Shown here: positions 62,087 through 64,000 of the stretch, one piece after another
How positions within the stretch are numbered: position 1 is the stretch's first letter
How the letters are laid out: each line of letters opens with the position of its first letter
From: Mahella australiensis 50-1 BON
GTDB lineage: Bacteria > Bacillota > Clostridia > Mahellales > Mahellaceae
Length of the DNA: 64,000 bases
NCBI RefSeq assembly: GCF_000213255.1
Contig: NC_015520.1
Span: forward strand, 2,473,349-2,537,348
Direction: 5' to 3'
Made by a program: the position numbers and the translations under genes
The notes under the pieces: model-generated
The model's input: only the letters and a program-made list of their open reading frames with translations
Databases searched by the model: none
Told to the model about the DNA's origin: nothing

Positions 62087-63049
62087 TTAAAATAGTGCAT
62101 TTTCTGTTCTGGCAGCCAATTTATTAGCACCTAATAAAAGCGCTATATTTATGACCGATTTAAATAAACCTGCCGCCGCTGCATATGAATACCTCGCCTG
62201 CTGCAAGCCCACTCTGTATACATAGGTATCTATAACATCGGCATAATTTATTAAAAGCGAATTAGTCATTTGGCTGGTCAGTGTCATTATTTGATCAAAG
62301 TTAGTATTAAGCAAATTACCTACCGTAAAAATGAATAATAAAATAATAGTAGGCCTAATGCCGGCCACAGTAATATGCCACATTTTTTGAAGCCGTCCCG
62401 CGCCGTCCATATCGGCTGCTTCATATAATTCCGGATCTATAGACGAGATAGCCGCGAGATAAATAATTGTGCCCCAGCCAAGTTCTTTCCATAAGTCGGT
62501 AAGAACAGCTATTGGCCAGAAATATCTGCCCTCTCCAAAGAAGTGTATCGGCCTATCTATTAAGCCCAACGACATTAGCAATGAATTTACCGCACCATTG
62601 TCCACTGATAAAAAGTCAAACATGAGTGTTGCGGCAACAACCCATGATATAAAATGCGGCAGATAGCTTATGGTTTGTACAGATTGCTTAAAATATTTAA
62701 CGCGCAATTCGTTGAGCAGTAAAGCAAATATAATAGGAGCCGGAAAATTAATTATCAATTTTAATAAACTTATAACTATCGTATTGCGCAATACTCTGCC
62801 AAAATTAGGATCCGTAAACAGATATTCGAACTGTTTAAATCCAACCCATTGACTCATGCCTGGAAAGTCACCCAGTTTGAACTCCTGAAAGGCCATCAAC
62901 ACACCATACATAGGTATATAAGCAAAAATAATCAACCATATGATTCCAGGTATTACCATGAATTGCAGGTCAATTTGTCTGATGAAATCCGTCAAGCCAC
63001 TTTTTTTATTAGAAACCTTCGGCTGTTGCAGTGCAGTTTGACCGCTCAT
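62087..63049 (-). CDS. Carbohydrate ABC transporter permease, LplB type
   Basis: 320 residues, six membrane segments: FMVIPGIIWLIIFAYIPMYG, the LplB-like LMAFQEFKLGDFPGMSQWVG, INFPAPIIFALLLNELRVKY, ISYLPHFISWVVAATLM, the EAA loop IDPELYEAADMDGAGRLQKM, and LFKSVINIALLLGANKLA near the end. It is the partner of the LplC-type permease. Import of oligosaccharides, exact sugar unknown. GGGGAGGAG lies before the ATG at 63049. Confidence 0.92.
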   Translation of the reverse strand: MSGQTALQQPKVSNKKSGLTDFIRQIDLQFMVIPGIIWLIIFAYIPMYGVLMAFQEFKLGDFPGMSQWVGFKQFEYLFTDPNFGRVLRNTIVISLLKLIINFPAPIIFALLLNELRVKYFKQSVQTISYLPHFISWVVAATLMFDFLSVDNGAVNSLLMSLGLIDRPIHFFGEGRYFWPIAVLTDLWKELGWGTIIYLAAISSIDPELYEAADMDGAGRLQKMWHITVAGIRPTIILLFIFTVGNLLNTNFDQIMTLTSQMTNSLLINYADVIDTYVYRVGLQQARYSYAAAAGLFKSVINIALLLGANKLAARTENALF

Positions 63050-63105
63050 TTACATAAACTCCTCCCCTTTGATTTCGTATGAGTAAACCAATTAAACGGA
63101 TAGCT

Positions 63106-63139
63106 TACAGAGGAGACAACTATTGGCCTCCTCTGTAAA
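63106..63139 (-). promoter_or_regulatory. Intercistronic hairpin behind the binding-protein gene
   Basis: TTACAGAGGAG (63106-63116) pairs with CTCCTCTGTAA (63129-63139), loop of 12. It lies between the binding-protein gene and the permeases, without a strong T-run. Such hairpins usually let the binding protein be made in excess over the permeases. Confidence 0.6.
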
Positions 63140-63151
63140 TGATTTAATTTC

Positions 63152-64000
63152 TTATTTACTGTAGCGGCCCTTGGTTAAAACCGTACCCACTTTTGAAACA
63201 TTTTCTTGATATTTCTTATCATATATCTCTTCTATTTTGGAAAGGCCATTCTTATCAGCAAAAGCTACGATTTCATTATAGGCTGCTTCGGCTTCCGCTT
63301 GTGATTTAGCCATTAAAACCTTTGGGTAGTTCTCTTTAATATAATTGTCAATCAACGTTCTCTGAATCCCTTCATTGCTCTGAGGATCCACGACATCGGC
63401 TATCCCTGTAAACTCATCGCTGAGAACCTTTGTGGGGGTCAGAATGTGCGCTTGAGTACTGATTACCCAATCCTGCTTTTCCGGGGGCTGCATATCGTTA
63501 ACAGCAAATTTTATTTTGTCGATATGATCGCTATGACCGGGTATCATCCAAAACCATAACCCAAGGCGATTCATTTCATCCGACGTAAACTCAGACTCGG
63601 GCTTTTTCAGTATAGGTATCGGCAGCCCGTCTTCACTGGTCTTTGTTTCATCCCACAGTTCACCTTTTGGGCCATACATCTGCAATACTGCTGCCTCTGG
63701 AGTATAAAAGTATGTCCACAAGTCGAAAATCCTTTGCGGATTTTTAGCGTTCTTTGTTATGCAAGTAACATTCCAGCCTACAGATGTGTCGATATCTCCG
63801 TAAATATCACTTGGGCTTAAACCATTAGCCGGTGGGAAAGGATTGGGTTGAACTATTTCATAGCTGTCATCCGGATATTTTTCTTTTAGAATTCGGCGGA
63901 ACCTGTTAGTGGAATCCTGAGAATGATCATAATACAACAAAGCTGTTCGCCCCGCCACTATTTTCTCAAGTATCTGATCCTTGGTATCGGTAAATTGTGT
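63152..64000 (-). CDS. Extracellular solute-binding protein (LplA type), 5' end outside window
   Basis: The frame is open from the window edge to the stop at 63152 (282 codons); a GTG within it at 63958 is not a real start, since the preceding 14 codons (TQFTDTKDQILEKI) are also coding. Features of family 1 binding proteins for oligosaccharides: WNVTCITKNAKNPQRIFDLW, TYFYTPEAAVLQMYGPKGEL, GLWFWMIPG, and a Lys/Ala-rich helical end (AEAEAAYNEIVAFADKNGLS). The lipoprotein signal should be beyond base 64000. It delivers sugar to the LplB/LplC permeases. Confidence 0.88.
   Translation of the reverse strand, partial: TQFTDTKDQILEKIVAGRTALLYYDHSQDSTNRFRRILKEKYPDDSYEIVQPNPFPPANGLSPSDIYGDIDTSVGWNVTCITKNAKNPQRIFDLWTYFYTPEAAVLQMYGPKGELWDETKTSEDGLPIPILKKPESEFTSDEMNRLGLWFWMIPGHSDHIDKIKFAVNDMQPPEKQDWVISTQAHILTPTKVLSDEFTGIADVVDPQSNEGIQRTLIDNYIKENYPKVLMAKSQAEAEAAYNEIVAFADKNGLSKIEEIYDKKYQENVSKVGTVLTKGRYSK

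Overview
The window reads as chromosome of a low-to-middle GC, Gram-positive, flagellated, spore-forming anaerobe of the Clostridia. Clues are the AdhE gene with a Rex operator, FprA flavodiiron protein, rubredoxin, a SufCB-only iron-sulfur system, CotF-like coat proteins, CIRCE and csrA-fliW. My best guess is a saccharolytic Thermoanaerobacterales-type organism such as Mahella. That is recollection of gene content and was not tested by a search.

Layout. 1-1.9 kb: YtrA-type GntR regulator, ABC ATPase and ABC-2 permease with a promoter/operator. 2.0-5.7 kb: an accessory 'graveyard' of gene fragments (DUF362, McrB-like, RNA methyltransferase tail, transposase), a possible MITE and one intact unknown gene. 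6.0-7.0 kb: a small CxxC protein and a HEPN/MNT pair. 7.2-11.3 kb: sufCB, ferritin-like protein, fucose-isomerase-like protein. 11.4-18.9 kb: Rex-controlled adhE, ftsH, a DUF362 protein, glpK. 19-27.6 kb: a mannose-centred cluster of GDP-mannose synthesis (manC), an alpha/alpha-barrel protein, a GT4 glycosyltransferase and a 1156-residue glycosyltransferase-GH130 fusion, followed by murJ. 27.6-29.7 kb: fprA and a sirtuin. 29.8-37.8 kb: a late-competence/flagellar operon on the minus strand (ComK-like, recD2, comF, yvyF, flgM, flgN, flgK, flgL, fliW, csrA) whose promoter carries a LexA-type box. 38-44 kb: pckG, a CIRCE-controlled hsp20-clpC/E pair, rubredoxin, spore coat genes. 44.1-45.2 kb: two tRNA-Ser genes between transposase and TnpB remnants. 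45.2-47.8 kb: ribokinase and a nucleoside kinase. 47.8-59.9 kb: a xylose-type ABC system (xylFGH plus a second xylF) behind a sensing cluster (membrane-anchored binding proteins, LytS/YesM kinase, YesN regulator, diguanylate cyclase). 60.1-64 kb: an AadE-type nucleotidyltransferase and an Lpl-type oligosaccharide ABC transporter running off the edge.

The most unusual items are the glycosyltransferase-GH130 fusion, expressed from a 35-bp perfect palindrome that contains two overlapping, opposed consensus promoters; the expanded XylFII-LytS-YesN-like sensing cluster with a GGDEF protein; a Clp ATPase having both a ClpE-type zinc finger and a ClpC-type N domain; and an SOS-like box placed in the promoter of the recD2/comF/flagellar operon. 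All functional calls rest on reading the translated sequence; no alignment or database search was run.
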